Origin: Karalla daura | Taxonomy: Eukaryota; Chordata; Actinopteri; Chaetodontiformes; Leiognathidae | Reading direction: 5' to 3' | NCBI GenBank assembly: GCA_029224185.1 | Contig: CM055191.1 | Span: 20,163,760 to 20,227,759, forward strand | Length of the DNA stretch: 64,000 nt | Part shown: positions 13,081 to 26,285 of the stretch, one piece after another | Layout: the number at the start of each line of letters is the position of its first letter | Numbering within the stretch: the stretch's first letter is position 1 | The notes under the pieces: generated by a model | Databases searched by the model: none | What the model was told of the DNA's origin: nothing | Seen by the model: only the letters and a program-made list of their open reading frames with translations | Position numbers and translations under genes: made by a program

Positions 13081-16000
13081 GACCTGGCATAATTCAAAGT
13101 CACAGAGTGACTGGGACAGCCCTAAAGTACATCTCTGCCTTAAACAAATCAAATCAGCAGCATTAGTTCAGGAAACAGTGTATAAAATGAAACACCCCTG
13201 CGCCTTCGGGAGATGACTGTCTCTCCTGCTTTCATTTTTTTTCTTTCCTGTCCTCCACTCTTGCTGTCCGCGAGCGAGACGAGGAACATCTGAAGATGAT
13301 CAGAGAGGGTTGATGCTTCCTCTGTCCTGCAGGGGCCCGAGCGGTGCTGCTACAGCACAGAGGAGAGGCTCATCATATATGTGGGGTCCCGGCAGGATGA
13401 CTCACGCTGGGTTATATATTGGTCGCAGCAGGGACTCGCTTCTTGGGTTCGCCACACTTCTCAGAGTATCGTCTTTCCAACCACCACGGGGCTAAATTCC
13501 ACATGTGCGTGTTAACTTGTATTACTCGACTTGAAGCAGTGGGTAGAGTGGTGATGGATCAGCAGGTGTCATCTGCTACTTAAAAATGAAGATGCCTTCT
13601 CTTCACAACGTGAGACAGATTAATGGCCAAGGGCGAAAATAATGAACTGACCAGGACATAATTTTTTTGGGGGGGAAAAAAACAAAAAACAAGCTGTGGC
13701 TTGTACACAGTCATGCACACACACACTAAACTTTGAACTTCAAAATCACAGTAGACACTCTTTGGTCGAGTTGCATGCACTTTATTACTTCCATATCAAG
13801 CCAAAGCCTCCTTACACACGTAATGATAACCACAAGTGAAGGACATTCTCTTGAGTATACTTCATTCTCAAGCTGATCTCAGAGCATCCACTTCAGGCTG
13901 GCTTTTGATCAACTTCAAACTATCATTAGTCCATTGTTAGTGTTCGAGACATTAGTATAATTTCTGTCTTCTCAAGGGGAGCCACTTGCCTAAATCACAT
14001 CAAATCAGATGATGCACCATTTACTGGATACACAGATGTGTTTTGGTCTGCTGGCGTCCCTGTGAGATGAGACTGCAGCTCATCAGATGAGTCATCCCTC
14101 AATAACATCAATGAAATCTTCATTTTCAGATTGGCGTCAGCCTGAGTTGTAATGAAGTTGCTTTCCCCGTGAAGAAAAAAAAAAAAAGGTTTTCTTGTCC
14201 CTGGTGTTGTAATTAGATACATTGACCGCTGCACCAAGGACATAAACTCACCACTCTCATTAAAAGTAGCACATCACAGCATCGCCTTACGCACATCATG
14301 CACACATTTCTTATGATTCAAATTGAAATTTTAATTCCCCACACATTTTAATGAAATAAACGTTAATAATTCTTTGTTTTTATATGCTGTTATGAATATT
14401 TTTCCATCTTGGAAGGGAGGATCTGACTTGACACATCATAGCTCTGAATAGCCCACAAGTGCTGGTGAAAGACAAGTTGCACCTTATTTCTATTTTCCCA
14501 CACAAACCAGCAACCTCTTTGCCCTGACCTAGCTTTAGTTTGCAGGCCACCCTGTGGCTGCCTACAGACACTGACAGCCAAAAAAGGAGAAACATGTCAC
14601 AGGAAACATGAAGGGAAAAAAGCACAGGGGGAACTCAAATCATGACATCATTTGTGAAAAGCCTAGGTGCGCTTGCCAGATGAGCATGACAGGGCACCAG
14701 ATATATGCAAAAATGCGCTCTAGTTTTCCCAAACATAGAACTAGGACAGTAAAAGGGGCACTTCAGGGATTTCTGATTAAACTAATGTTCCATAGCTTCT
14801 ATGTTAACACCAGAGAATTACAGAGAAGGATTTATGTACTGATTATTTTAGCAAACACACAATTTAGTTTCATTGCAGCTCAAAATGTAAGTCTAATAAT
14901 TTGATGCCATCACAGGCTGAATGATAAATAATTGTCAGTTCCATTTCATTCCAGTGAGATGACTTTGTGGAAGAGAAGGGGTTTAGGGGAATTCCAGGCT
15001 ATGATTTCTTTTTTTTTAAGTTTTATTGACAGAGAAACAACCTTGCTCTTAATCTATCCACACTGTACTGTAGCACACAATATCCTCTCTAAGTGATTAT
15101 CATTTACCACTCATCGATCTTTACTGGCTTTTTATATTGCCTGTATAACACCAGAGGAACTATATTTGAAGGCATGGGCTGGAGGCTCCTCTGAAACTCT
15201 GCTGTTCCATACATTCTGTCATTCCTGCAGCTTCGACTTTAACGTCCTGCCTTCAACACTTTAGGATTTATGGAGGAGCCATTCTAACATCCACAAGAGG
15301 TTTATGAACCCCAGTAAAATGTTATTTTGTTCAGTCTTCCAAATGGTCAGACCACAAACCATCCAATCGTGGCATTAACAGTCAGTATTGACCTGTTTTT
15401 CTGCTGCGGCCTGCTCCCATGGCATCCAGTCAAAACTCTGCAGACAGGCCTAGAGCCCAAACTTTGCTGGGATGGAGAGCAAACATAGCCAAACACTTCT
15501 TATTCTACAATTGTCCAGAAACATTGGAAAATTTCCATGGTCTTTTATTGGTTCAGGCCCTCTGGACTTTTCCCTTGATCACAGCATCAAACTTTTAAGT
15601 TTCTGGGATGTTTCCGTGTGAACTGAGGATCACACAGGGTTAGGTATTTTGGAGCATTCCATGTGGTCTTTGCCATGTGTGTTCGCCTCTGATAAAATCT
15701 TTGTTCGATGCTCTGTGCTGAAGGCATGTTTACTCTGAATGAGGTGAATACGGATGTCGACAGGCTATCTTGGCTAACCTGCTGAGTTTTATGATTTTAA
15801 CATTGAACAGAAGACTGAACCCTATAAAGTTCTCAGAATATTATATTTCAATCAGTAATAACCTCTGCTTTGGCAATAATTTAATTTAATTTAAACAATA
15901 TGTTCAATCAGATTAAAATAGAAATTATATATCTGCCTCGTCAATTTGAGATCCTGCACAAGTTTCCTGGTTATTGACCGTTACTTTTAGCCATTATTAT

Positions 16001-16524
16001 TGTCTTTTTGCTGCAGACTCTGATGCATACTTTGAAACCACACAGAGTCATATCTTGCACAGTTCTGGCTCTTCCATAAGATTGAAAACGACACGGGTAG
16101 ACGCAATATAGCGCTATGTCTCCATTCACATCATTTTCAATCACAAGATACAGCTTGTGTTTTAAATTCCCTTTGTTATTTACAGGAACATACTTGGCAG
16201 GAATCATCCTCTTGAGATGACCAACACGCTTTCTTTCTTTGTGCCTACCTCTGGGTGGATATATGTTACATAATAAATTCAGTTTTAGTGTTATTTTTAT
16301 CTTGGGAAAATCCCAGTCTATTTTTGTCCATTTCCAATGGCATAAACAGCATATATGCTGTTATCATTTCCAATGAGCGATAAATCCAACAACAATCCTG
16401 TGAGTGTGGTGTCCTTACATTTGGCAGAGTGGGCACAACATCTCAAAGTGCACAAGTGAGAAATACATTTTCCCACCACAAAGGGATTACATGAAGGAGA
16501 CATGACTAGAAACAGGCAGTGGTT

Positions 16525-16660
16525 TGACACAGAAATAGCACAGTGGAAAGTAAGGCTGTTGTGGTTGGGGCGGTGGAGAGTTATGTACTTTTTGCCTTTA
16601 ACTGCAGTGACCCAAGTTCAATTCTCGATGCATAGTAAGAGGGCTTCTAGAGCAGGAACT
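16525..16660 (+). mobile_element. Possible SINE head with B-box-like motif
   Basis: The segment contains 'tgacccaagttcaattctcg', in which GTTCAATTC matches an RNA polymerase III B box, preceded by 'agcacagtgg'. This resembles the tRNA-derived head of fish SINEs. No cloverleaf can be drawn, so it is not a tRNA gene. Weakly supported. Confidence 0.35.
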
Positions 16661-19600
16661 TTTAAAGTGGAACTATGTTGTTCTTGTCCCATTTTACTAT
16701 TGGTGTCATAACCTATACAAAAGCTTTATTGTGATACAGGGCTTACATACATGCTTCAAACGTGTCATGTGAATGGAGTCTTTCACAGCAATAAAGCTGC
16801 AAAAACCTTCATCTAACTTTGCCCTTCCCTTCCGCTCTGTCGAGAATTTTTGTGGTTTTTTGCTCATTATTTTGTTTTTACCACTCCCTCGTCGTAAACT
16901 GTTACCTCAGAGCATACAGTAGAAAGACAACGTTTGCAGTTTAATGGCAAAGATTTAAAATATAGATGGCAGATTGTCACTTCCATCAGCAGTTGGGGAC
17001 CAGACCAGAGCTAAAAGGAGAATGGATCTCCCTGTTCTTGGAGTGGAGGCTACTACATGTGTGAAACACCGTACATATTAGATATACTGAAATATGTGTG
17101 TGGCATTCAAGGCCTAGTACACTGCCTCCTTGCAATCAAACCAAATGAAGAGTTTAAGGTCAAATTTCTTTTTTTCTTTTTCAGAAAATTACATTTTGAT
17201 CCCATTTCATCCAAGCACAAGGACAGAATAATAGTGATGATGAAGATGATGACAATGATGATGTAGTCTGTGTGTGTAGACTGATGGCATTATGAAATAC
17301 TCTTTTCTTTTCATTGGCCAGACCGTAAAGCACATTAGTCTTTTTGGCTATTGAAAAACGTGGTGGAAGAGGAAAGGAACATTTATACTGGATCATTTTA
17401 CCCATGGGCTTTTTCTATTAATAATGTCAGTTATTTAACAGAATAGCATGGTGAAATGATGACAAATCATGATGAAAGACAAGTGGCAGGGATCCTGGTA
17501 CGAAGTGATCCTGCTAAAATTGAAAAGCTGGAAGATTTATTCACTTTCAGAGGTATCCATATGTGACCGTTAACTGCCCCACAGCCATGTCTACGATCTG
17601 ACTGTCCTGACTGTCCCCATGAGACACGGATCACCTCAGTCAGCGTATCTTGCATTTTAGTCAAAGGAGGCATGCAGGATATATCAACTGAAAAAGTACA
17701 ACACAAACAGTCATATAGCAGTCAATATATATAGCTTGCACTGCTGATGCTGCAGTGATACCTGCCATTTTTCCTGACTCTAGACACATTTGGAGCTGGA
17801 AGAGTGGGGTTAGTCCTTGGAAACTGTGCCGCCATAGTCACACACAGACACACACAGACACACACACACACACACACACACATACACACACACACTGTGA
17901 GAAGTACATTTCCATGTGTTCTCTCCTCAAGGCAATGAATCAATCAAGCTTACATGCAATAAAAGCAGAAAGGGGGTGTGATTATTATTGCACTAAATAC
18001 TACGTTGTCAGAGTGCCTTTTTTTTTTGCTTCGCTGTTTCTTTTACTGCTGGTCACAGATGAGTGTTTTATGGCCCCACGGCCCCTAACGCACGGCCCTG
18101 ATGCAGTAATGGGGGCCTCGCATTCCCGTAAGACTGCTTTTTAAACAGACTGACATTGTAATTATGCCTGGCAGAGGACTATGACGCAGCATAAAGCGGC
18201 GCGGCTATCTCTGTGCATGCGGCCTGTGTAAAAGCTTCTCCCGGAAGCCTGAGGCCGCAAGAGGAACCTCTACATCGGAGCTCCCAGGGACCCTCGCTGG
18301 TGTCAAAACCATCTTGCATGTGTTGTTTTGGGGTTTTTTTTCTTCATTTTCAGTTCTGAAATAACAGTGCAGAACAATGGAGGCGCCAGGCCACAGCCCA
18401 CGCTAATCTGGACACACCTCGCACAGCACTCAGCTAAACGCTCAGCACCCTACCCCAATTTTCTACAACTTGTGAGTTGTTCATATTCTAAGAACAATGA
18501 GGGCTGGTGAGTTAATGGTGTGGCTTATTGGACCCCGGTCAGGGACCCTGTCCGGACCAGAGGTCCGAGCTGTGAGGTCATCCAGACAAAGATGGGATTT
18601 TACACTCCAGCAGGCGTCGCTCCGTGGGTGGTGCACAGCCAGGACAGAGGCCAACTTATTAGCTGTCATACTTGTACCCACATATCGAATATCTGTGAAA
18701 TAATATTTGGGTTTCCCAGTCACTCCCTCTGCCCAGCATTTGGTCCAGACTGTTTGCTTGGCCCCAAAACCCAGGAGAAGCATGTGAAAATATCAAAGAT
18801 AGCGCTGCAAAACCAACGAGAATGTGTAACAATACCCCGAGGCCAAACTTGTGTTTCCTTCTATTTCATCCGTTTCATTTCTCTTGCAGACTGACAGAAC
18901 TGATTTATCTGTGATTTGTTCCAAAATGACAGTCAGAAAACAATTTATTGTGTTTTCTGAGTGAAATAAACCATGTCAAGATGATGTGAAAATTACAAAT
19001 GACTTTCATAAGAAGGTACTTGGGAATAATATATGTCCGACTGCAGTGCTACTACAGTTATATAAAGTTCCTGCAAAGCTCATGTCTGTATACCTTCAAG
19101 CATTGTTTATGAGGTGAGACTTGAGAGGCAAAAATGGAGGAGGCACATGAGCATCAGTCTGTTACAGATGCGCTCAGGCAGCCTTGAACCTTCATGTCCC
19201 GTCTAATGGTTTAACACTTACTCGATTGGAGAGGAACTGGGAACATTGCATACAAAGTGAGTGCGCCTCCTTACCCTTCTGATTCTCAGGAAGCGACAGA
19301 ACACATGCCAGGGCCACTCTTCAGTAAATTAAACCCACTTCAGTAGCTAAGAGAGAAAGATTGCCTCCAAAGAGGGTTATTTTTTTTATAATTTCTGATG
19401 CATGAATCTTCTACAAGGAAATGTCAAGTTGTTGATGCTGCTTTGGTAATCTTGATAATTTTCTTTTTTTTTTTTGACCAAAATAGATGTTTGCCTGCTT
19501 CAGTGTACTCTCAACACATCTGATGCAGTAAACTGTCAATGGGAACAGAATGAAATGGATTTTATGAGGGTATTTGTGTGTGTAATCAAGAGTTTACCTG

Positions 19601-21198
19601 ATATGATTGGTGGCGTCCTTGTAAGTTTGAGGTGGGACTTCTGCACATCACAGCTCAATGGTCAAGCTGCCAGATATATTATCAAACACTGTTTTCTTAT
19701 TGGCTGCTAAAAACAGTCACTATGTGGATGCACGTTATAGGTCCCAGACTCCAACATTGATCAGTTCATTTCAATCTTTTAGTTTGTGTAACACCTGTAC
19801 TGTTTCCTATGGTCACAGTCTCTACTTCAGGCTTCTGATCACAACTTAACAACCACGGTTGAATCAGAAGTATGCATTTATTTCCCTGTAATTCTGTAAT
19901 TTCAGACATTAACAGCCTCACCACCCTACTAGTTTACAGCTGTCACTACGATGCTGCTCTGAAGCAAATCACCCCAGTTCTCATTTGCTATAATTTAAAT
20001 ACCACAAAAATCTCAAAATCCAGCTTGCATAGAAGTTGCATCCATTGCTTGGAGCCAACGGCAGCCTCCTGTATAATTACACATTTTACGCATTTACGTC
20101 AATTTTGTATTAGAGCAGCCTAATTAGCGCCTGCTCATTCACTGCAAGAAAATTGCTAAAACGCAGTCCTGATTTCACTCATTTGACGGAACACCACAAC
20201 ACAGTGGATCGACCTCACCCCCCACTTAGTTGTACAGTATAATAATTTGAATTACCACATTTCTGACTGCCTGAAAACAGTCATGGTTAGCAGTCATAAC
20301 AGAACAATAGCAAAGCTCCACAGTCATAATTCCGCCTCAGAGCCAACAGAGACACTGGCACGAACGCAGCCGCTGAGGCTGAATAAAAACGGAATGCTGT
20401 CAAGGTCACAGTGCCACAATCCACTCAAGCACATTGCTATGGGAAGTGGGAGATGTTGAAACAGATGTTTTTCATATTGGCTTTGTGGCGTGGAGTTGAT
20501 GAGTGCTCTGTTACATTAGCGCAGCATGCTGTGCTGCCGTAGGAATCGCATTCAATTTCATCTCTCCCTAATTACAAACAATAAGCTCTCGCTCTCTCGG
20601 CGTCGATTTACACGGATCCCTCTCAGGAGCCGCGCTGCCATAGGAGCCACCAGCCACCCTCGACCCCTCTCTGGGCTAACTTGACTGTGTTTCACTGTCC
20701 TTCTGAGGTCTATTAAAAAGCCCCTTCCACAACATCATTTAGGCAATTTACATTTGAGGATCAAGCGAAAGCAGCATGTGTTTTATTTTTTGAGCATGAA
20801 CTTTTCCCACGAGAAATAGAAATGGAAACCAAACACTGAAACCCTGTAATAAATAGCCTTTTATGATTAACTTTATTGACCTGAAGCGGAGGTGGGAATA
20901 TTTAGGACTTTCCAACCTGGACATCATGAAACCTCTCCCTTGATTGCCAGGACATTTTATATTTGTCCTGCTGTGGCCTGGGTGCACCTGGCTATATAAA
21001 TAAGGCAGGATTTGTGCAGGGTTTGTTAATGATGTTTGGAAGCATGATATGGTCATGAAAGCAGTAGTGAAGCCATAAATAATGAGCAGATCATATCCAA
21101 AGTATGCACTCTCATGTGGATCTGACATTGTCCAGCTCTGTCAGATTAATTTGCGTTTGTCCTGGGTCTCCTTTCTCTTAAACATAGTACAAAGCACA
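16661..21198. other. Spacer with a CA tract, no recognised gene
   Basis: A CA microsatellite lies at 17,839-17,895. The block around 18,060-18,300 and 18,510-18,640 is richer in GC than its surroundings but has no recognisable coding content. Nothing else stands out. Confidence 0.5.
17839..17895. repeat. CA microsatellite
   Basis: A (CA)n run with GA and TA interruptions. Confidence 0.96.
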
Positions 21199-21215
21199 TG
21201 CACACATACACACAC

Positions 21216-21301
<86 letters not shown>

Positions 21302-21310
21302 ACACACACA
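21199..21310. repeat. Long CA microsatellite
   Basis: About 112 bp of almost uninterrupted (CA)n, the longest dinucleotide array in the window. It yields overlapping His/Thr and Cys/Val open frames that are not genes. Confidence 0.98.
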
Positions 21311-24300
21311 GTGCTGGGGGGTACAAATGAAAATGGACATGCATTTAAAGATATTAAAAGTCCAACATTGGCTGTCTCCATTGCCCTATACCTCTGTCTC
21401 CGTCCGTCCTGTCCCCTGGATTCAATGATAGAGTGGCCTGTTTCCCTATGACACCATTGTCATTATGGCAGAAAGGCCATAGAGGCCCATCCAAGGTCCA
21501 TCAGTTGTTTTAATCCACACTGAAGGGTACATCTACTGTATATGCATACACTTTTTTTGACTCTGTATCTGTAAGAAATAAATCTCTTACTGTGTAAATT
21601 CAGAAAGTCCAAATATTTAAATAAACATGCCGGGCCATTAGGTAACACCGTGAAGAACATGCCCTATGACACCCATCATTTTTCACCTTTTTAGCCTGTT
21701 TCAGGCACACAGCCTAGCAATGCTGGCCAAACATTAAAAGAAAAAAATCAGCCCCTTGGCGAACATTTAGAAAAATATTGAGAGACTTAAAACTACATCC
21801 GGCCAAAAACACTTAGAAAAACATGAGGACCTCGGTTATTCAACCTTGCAGATTTATTATCTTGAACAAATCCTCTTTTGCACAGGAACAGATGCATTCA
21901 CAGTATGTACTTTGTTAAGATGAAACAGAATGTTGATCAAAGTATTTTATTTATTCAGTCATGACAGGACATTTACTGAAGCCATGAAACCATGCAGTTG
22001 CCATGGGTGAAGGTTTGAGATTATAATATGAAGACAGCTGGCCTCATTACTCTGGTTGTGTGGTTCTGTTGAGCATTTCTACTGTTTTCTTTTTAATTGA
22101 TTTACTGACTTGCTGATTTATTACTAGTTACTCCCCGCTACAGTGCTTTTCGCTGGTTCAGCAGAACTATTTAGTAACTGTCAAAAAGAGGTAAAATGCA
22201 GTTGCATGCATCATCAGTTGCATCCACCATCGTGTTCATCAAATGGAATATGTACAGAAGATTTTGTTTCATAACTGAACATCGTATTTCTATGTCATTT
22301 CATCACGGTGATGAAGTGTTTCTGGAGAGCAACAATCTCCTTTCAAATCTGCATGAGTCCTGAGCAACCACAAGAAAAACATAACAAAATAAAATAAAAA
22401 CAAAAAAATAGGCCCTGGTAAAATCCTCTACAAGTACACGTCTCATGTTCCAGTGAGAACTAGTTTGAGCTGTTAATTTACGCACTGCTGAAATTATCAT
22501 GTGCTGGGAGACAGGTCTTGATGCTTCCTACTGTTTACAGTCTTTCAGAAGCTAAGCTCAACGGCAAGTACATGTAGCTTAAAATTTGCTGTACAGCTTG
22601 TTCAGCATGGAATAGAGATTGAATGCGAATGAGTACGTGTCCCAAAATAATGCACACAATTCATTCAGGTTTTTTGTTGGAGAAAAAAACGTAAATAGGA
22701 AAGTCACATATTGGAAACACTAGTAGAGGCCCAAATAAAACATAAGGTGCCCCAAAGGAGCACAATCCCACGGTCACACACTCACACACATACACACACA
22801 CATATACACACGCACACATGAAGAAGCAGTGGAAAATCCGCTGTCATTTGGTATCACTGTCTGAGTCCTGTCTGGCCATTTTCTTAAATGAGAGGCCAAT
22901 GGAAACAAGTGCTCCTCCGGACTCCTAGCGATCCCCCAACTTCTGTATTTTTCGAAATAAAACAGGCAAACGCTGCAACCAACCATGCACCCTATCATCT
23001 TCATATAGTGTTACACAGTCCCCTTTATCAAGTACATTTGCAGCACAAGTGACTCATCACTTTCACAGAGAGCATCCCCAGCACACGTCAGAGCTCTCCT
23101 CCCCTTGCTGTCACCCTTTCACCCCAGAAGAGGGTTTATATTCCAGTTCAATGCAATGCGCCAACAGCCCTCAAGCCACACAAATGCTTCTTATTTTCAC
23201 TGCAACCCCTCTATGTCTTTTTTATGAGGGTTTGCCAGAGCAGGACAGCTCTTTGGGTTCAGGAAAGAAAAGACCCGACAGCTGCCAAAAACGATTGGTG
23301 GTTGAGAAACAATGGCACGCCCTATGTGATTCTCTCTGCTCTCCGAACCCTAGACGTCCTCCTCGCCGTAATCCTCCGTTCCTTTTATTTGTCAGATCAT
23401 GGTTGCCTCTTCCAATTGCTTATGTCAGTTTTGGCCCGGGAACACTGAGACGACCTGACCAACATGGTCGTGTCTCTTGCCAAGGGAATGGAGAAGAAAG
23501 GAAGAGGAGAACGAGAGAAATGCTTTAATTGCTGCAAGAATTTAGACTGTTTGAGAAAATTTGTTTGAGAAATGTGCGGGTAATGAGACAGAGTAGAGGC
23601 GAAAAGTGGCAGTGTGATCCAGCGGACTCAAATTCGCTACACTTCCACTTGCGACTTGTGTGGCGGACGTTCGACTGGGCCGGAAGAGCGGAGAATTTAA
23701 GTGTGGGAGGGTGTGTGTTTGTCGCAGCCACGAGGGTGGTGGCGGTTATGCAGATGCAGGGGAAAGCCATGGGTAATTGACGCTGACAGATGTTGAAGGG
23801 ACTGCACACTACCCAAGATGCAAAGGGAAAGAAGTGAATGACTGAGGAGAACCATTTCCCTTAGTCAAGAAGTCAGCACGCCGCATTTCACTGACAACAC
23901 TCGGAAGCATCTTTTATTCCCCATTTGTGTATGCAAATAAGTGTGGTGTCACGCATGGGGTGGGCTTGATGAAAAGTTTTGAATCACTGGAAGACACATG
24001 CAACGTTATTGATTTATTTTCAGCAAGTGATCCTAAAGGAATTGTTCATACAGTAGCCATCAAATCGGTAATTTCTACAAGGAGACACGCGGAAAGCTGC
24101 TTCAGCGTTGCTGCTTCGAGCCATGCTGAGAACTGTGAAAGTGATTACCGCTGTGGTTTTTGTCTGCATTTCAGCCGTCTGCAGCAGTTTCACTCACTGC
24201 TTGATTCTGACAGCAAATATTTGAATATAGCGCAAAACTGTGTCATCAGATGCCGACACACTCATTCACTTCGAAGAGGTTTGGAGCAAAGAGACACTTG

Positions 24301-26204
24301 CGCCAATTTTAGAGAGTTTATTGGAAGGGACGCGTGGGGAGAACAAGATTAATGGCTTTAACTTTATCTTGGCAAATCAAATTCCAATAAAGCTCAAAGA
24401 AAAATTAAAATCCGGCCAGTGCACGCATTAAACTGCGACTTGATTGATGTGTGAGGGTGAAGTAGTTCCAAAAGCCCACAGGTGATTCTTTTACAGCCCT
24501 GATATCCAATTCAAACTGGAGGTTTTATTAGCAGCTGGCTCACCTGGATATGGCCGTCAGACAGAAAGATTTATCATCTCCTGGTTTAACATGTCAGTGT
24601 ATACACTGCTGGACATTTAATTAGGAGGTCTTATGCTTTGGTAAAACACATATAATTTTCAGAAAATGAGCCAAACAAGCTGAACCGACGGGTCATATTT
24701 AGAGAGCATTTCTTTGGCTGGATACTGTAATGCATTTAACAGAGGCGATATTGGTACTTGAGAGTCATTCATGCATACCAGCTGCTTTTGAGGAAAATAA
24801 AACATGTGCTACCTCCAGATTCATGTAATTGAGCTGATTAGTTGCAAAACATTTAATCTAATTTCTCTGTCATCTCTGTAATTCCTGTTCTTTCAGAGGA
24901 AAAAAAAACAAGAAAAACAGCCACTTCATTGGGTTCTATCTCTAAGACAAACATTCAATCAGTCCGATTGATCAAGTCATCTCTGGGGTTGGACCCCAAA
25001 CACATCGAAACAAAAGCAAGCCTTTATTTCCATGGCTTCAGTCTTTCTATGTAATACAAACCCACTGTGCTGCATTTCTAAATTTCAGGGAAAATTTACA
25101 ACAGATGAGTTATAACCATTTCTTAATAAGTTGCTCTCCCAATCTTTATTGCTCATGATAACTTTCTCATGGCCCTCCCACTTTCTCTGTAACTCATGTT
25201 GACCTCCTTGTCTTGAGCCGTCTTGGATGTCATAGTTTGGAGGGTCATACAGGAGGTCAGATCTGGGCGAGCTCTCCTCTGCCCGCACTGCATGAAGCCC
25301 CGCTAGCTGTCGGGTTCACTATAAGGGCAATTACAGAGGCCTGATGAATGGAAGTCATTAACCGAGTTTGGCACCTTCAGCTGGGGTGAAAGAGAACTAC
25401 TACCAAACTAGATAAATATGGATAACCTGGTAGGAAAATGTGATTGTAACCTCGTCACCCTTGGACAAAATAAGGACATGCACATGCATGTTTCATCAAC
25501 ATACCAGGCACCCTAAGGTGCATTTTTAACCATAGCTTTGACTGCACCTCAGGATAATATCCATTAACAGTCATGTGGGACACTGGACAGGGCCAGGGGT
25601 GTGTGTGGAGCAGGACTGAAGTGGATGCCGATGTGGTGGCCTGTGGTCGGGTGCCAGTCAGGCCATCATCAGGAGAAGGCCATCCCCGCGAGAAAAGATA
25701 TCACCATAGCCTGGTTGGCTGACAGCTTCAGGGCCCTTATTGAAAAATCAATGTCCATTTGTGCGTCCAGCTCACCTGGCCGTCTGCCAGCTCGGCTGAA
25801 GTCACCTAATGAAGCCTGATCCCGTTACCTGATTCCTGATTCACTGAGTCAAAGTGACTTTGCAGCTGAAGTCATCCACCCATCAGGGACCTCGGGCTGA
25901 GTTCAACACGAGCCATGCAGTGTGTTGTTGTTGTTGTTTCTGTTGTTGTTTCACTTTACATTCCTCTGCTGTGCTCAGTGTCCAGCCTGGTTCTCACATG
26001 CAGGTCTATCTCTGTGGTGACAGACCTGCATGTATATGGAATATGTATGTTTAGAAAATCTAATCTGTTTCTTCTTTGTTCAGTGTTTATATGCCAACAT
26101 AGTATTATATTATAATGTTCAAGATGTTAATAAATGTGTGTCCTTGTTGTTTTTAATCTGTGAATAACGCTCACATCAACTGAGTCTCAACTGTGGCAAG
26201 AATT
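21311..26204. other. Spacer with no recognised gene
   Basis: Includes an imperfect CA tract at 22,773-22,819 and a GTT-rich stretch near 25,923-25,950. The longest open frames (159 codons at 23,049 and 141 codons at 23,927, plus strand) show no domain, signal or repeat and are probably chance. Some stretches, such as 24,480-24,600, look like unbroken unique sequence that could be conserved noncoding DNA, but this cannot be tested from one genome. Confidence 0.45.
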
Positions 26205-26285
26205 TATCAATCAATCAGTCAGTTAGACTTTATTTTTTTTAACACTTTTCATACATTAACATGTAGGACAAAGGGCTTTGAACAA
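26205..26285. mobile_element. Old interspersed-repeat tail
   Basis: The order TCAATCAATCAGTCAGTTAG, then a T-rich 'ctttatttttttt', then 'acaaagggctttgaac' resembles the end of common teleost retroelement copies. In those a (TCAA)n tract meets 'tttatttatatagc' and '...gacaaagtgctttaca'. It is too degenerate to assign to a family. Confidence 0.4.

Larger units (their letters stand above)
11816..16524. other. Spacer with no recognised gene
   Basis: Holds a (TA)n tract at about 12,320-12,350 and a CA tract at 13,054-13,080. The rest is unique-looking DNA with only short open frames. No RNA gene or complete transposon could be recognised. Confidence 0.5.

Noticed and set aside
16600..16640. tRNA gene suggested by a B-box-like GTTCAATTC
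   Set aside because: No acceptor stem or cloverleaf can be drawn; better explained as a SINE remnant.
21082..21428. Poly-His/Thr and poly-Cys/Val open frames at CA repeats (also near 1.7, 2.1, 17.8 and 60.1 kb)
   Set aside because: Direct translation of microsatellites on both strands; no gene context.
23049..23528. 159-codon plus-strand open frame
   Set aside because: No domain, signal peptide, splice-bounded structure or recognisable similarity; length is within chance for this much DNA.
23927..24352. 141-codon plus-strand open frame
   Set aside because: No recognisable family and no supporting promoter or splice signals.
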